Of a DNA stretch of 15,039 nt, positions 14,522-15,039 are shown in pieces. Numbering within the stretch: position 1 is the stretch's first letter; each line of letters opens with the position of its first letter. The notes beneath the pieces were generated by a model. The model did not search any database and was not told the DNA's origin. It saw nothing but the letters and a program-made list of their open reading frames with translations. This DNA comes from JBBRDU01 sp038203615 (GTDB lineage: Bacteria; Verrucomicrobiota; Verrucomicrobiia; Chthoniobacterales; UBA10450): assembly GCA_038203615.1 (NCBI GenBank), contig JBBRDU010000074.1, forward strand, positions 1 through 15,039. Reading direction: 5' to 3'. The translations under genes were made by a program, and so were the position numbers.

Positions 14522-14683
14522 AGGGCCCCGTCCGGCCAAACTCCCAACAAGAGGAAACTCGGGCCAGCGAAGGGTACCTATTGGAAAAGGGATGGAGTTG
14601 ACCCAAACCCCAAAGAGCGCGGGCGCCTGGCCATCGAACTGGCGATCCGGCTTCCGAGGCCTGATTTCCGACCTCTCTTTGTT

Positions 14684-15039
14684 CTAGGCCGGGTCCACCG
14701 CGGCCTGGGCTCGTTGCACCAGGGCGACAGCGGCGATCAAAATAATCGCGGCGATGATTTGGTGGGACCGGAGGGCGGCGTGGAAGAAGCCCCAGGTAAT
14801 GCAGACGGCAGCGAGAGTCTGCATCATTTCAAAGTAGCCCGCAGTCGAGGCGCGCGTCAGGCGGAGCCCTTCAAAGTAGATGAGCAGAGGAATGGCGCCG
14901 GAGATGGAAGCGAGGAGAAGGAGCGCGACAATCGCGGTGCCGGGGTGCGCTTGCGCGGCGGCAGGCCAGAGCGATGAGCCCTGCAGTTTTCCGGACACGG
15001 CCAGGATGCCCGTCATGCAGAAGAGCCCGATAACGATCC
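14684..15039 (-). CDS. EamA/DMT-family transporter, C-terminal part (5' end off window)
   Basis: The visible ~118 codons are the C-terminal part of a drug/metabolite-superfamily permease in the inner membrane. Four hydrophobic segments are seen. The features L-L-I-Y-F-E-G-L-R-L-T-R-A-S-T-A-G-Y-F-E followed by a Q-T-L-A-A-V-C-I-T-W-G-F-F span, then Q-I-I-A-A-I-I-L-I-A-A-V, are the typical end of the second EamA repeat. An ATG at 15016 is internal: the frame stays open upstream to the window edge and encodes more hydrophobic residues (I-V-I-G-L-F-C), so the real start lies outside. It converges on the HExxxH membrane protein gene. Substrate cannot be told from this part. Confidence 0.85.
   Translation of the reverse strand, partial: IVIGLFCMTGILAVSGKLQGSSLWPAAAQAHPGTAIVALLLLASISGAIPLLIYFEGLRLTRASTAGYFEMMQTLAAVCITWGFFHAALRSHQIIAAIILIAAVALVQRAQAAVDPA

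Noticed and set aside
1..15039. Insertion sequences, CRISPR array, prophage or defence island
   Set aside because: No transposase, integrase, regularly spaced repeats or phage genes are visible; the genes are housekeeping or metabolic.

Overview
The window is GC-rich, gene-dense chromosomal DNA, most likely from a soil Verrucomicrobiota-type bacterium. That placement is an inference from protein style (an M2 peptidase, a membrane-fused spermidine-synthase-like protein, a short MetRS with one zinc knuckle) and from the scarcity of clear Shine-Dalgarno sites. No mobile element, CRISPR array, tRNA or rRNA is visible, and I see no new multi-gene defence or biosynthetic system.

Positions 1-3287 form the most informative locus. 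Two paralogous KimA-like APC-fold permeases face away from each other across about 580 bp. The left copy (minus strand, cut by the window edge, probable TTG start) lies behind a recognisable c-di-AMP (ydaO-yuaA) riboswitch. The right copy is complete, has a C-terminal universal-stress-protein-like domain and no riboswitch. Both keep the acidic, Thr, Ser and Tyr positions that bind K+ in KimA, so a c-di-AMP-controlled potassium uptake locus is the best reading.

Positions 3288-4115 are an intergenic stretch with several palindromes and hairpins, followed by a small single-membrane-span protein. Then come an exported ACE-like M2 metallopeptidase (4177-5976) and methionyl-tRNA synthetase (6086-7795).

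On the minus strand, converging on metG, lie a polytopic membrane protein fused to a spermidine-synthase-like domain (7876-10692) and, upstream of it, an exported two-domain protein of unknown function (10820-11884). Divergent from the latter is dipeptidase E (12004-12723). After a 350-bp non-coding stretch come an O-methyltransferase (13074-13712) and, 14 nt downstream, a polytopic membrane protein with an HExxxH motif resembling M50 peptidases (13727-14515). The window ends inside an EamA-type transporter on the minus strand.

Apart from the permease pair, the neighbouring genes look like independent housekeeping or accessory functions rather than one pathway.
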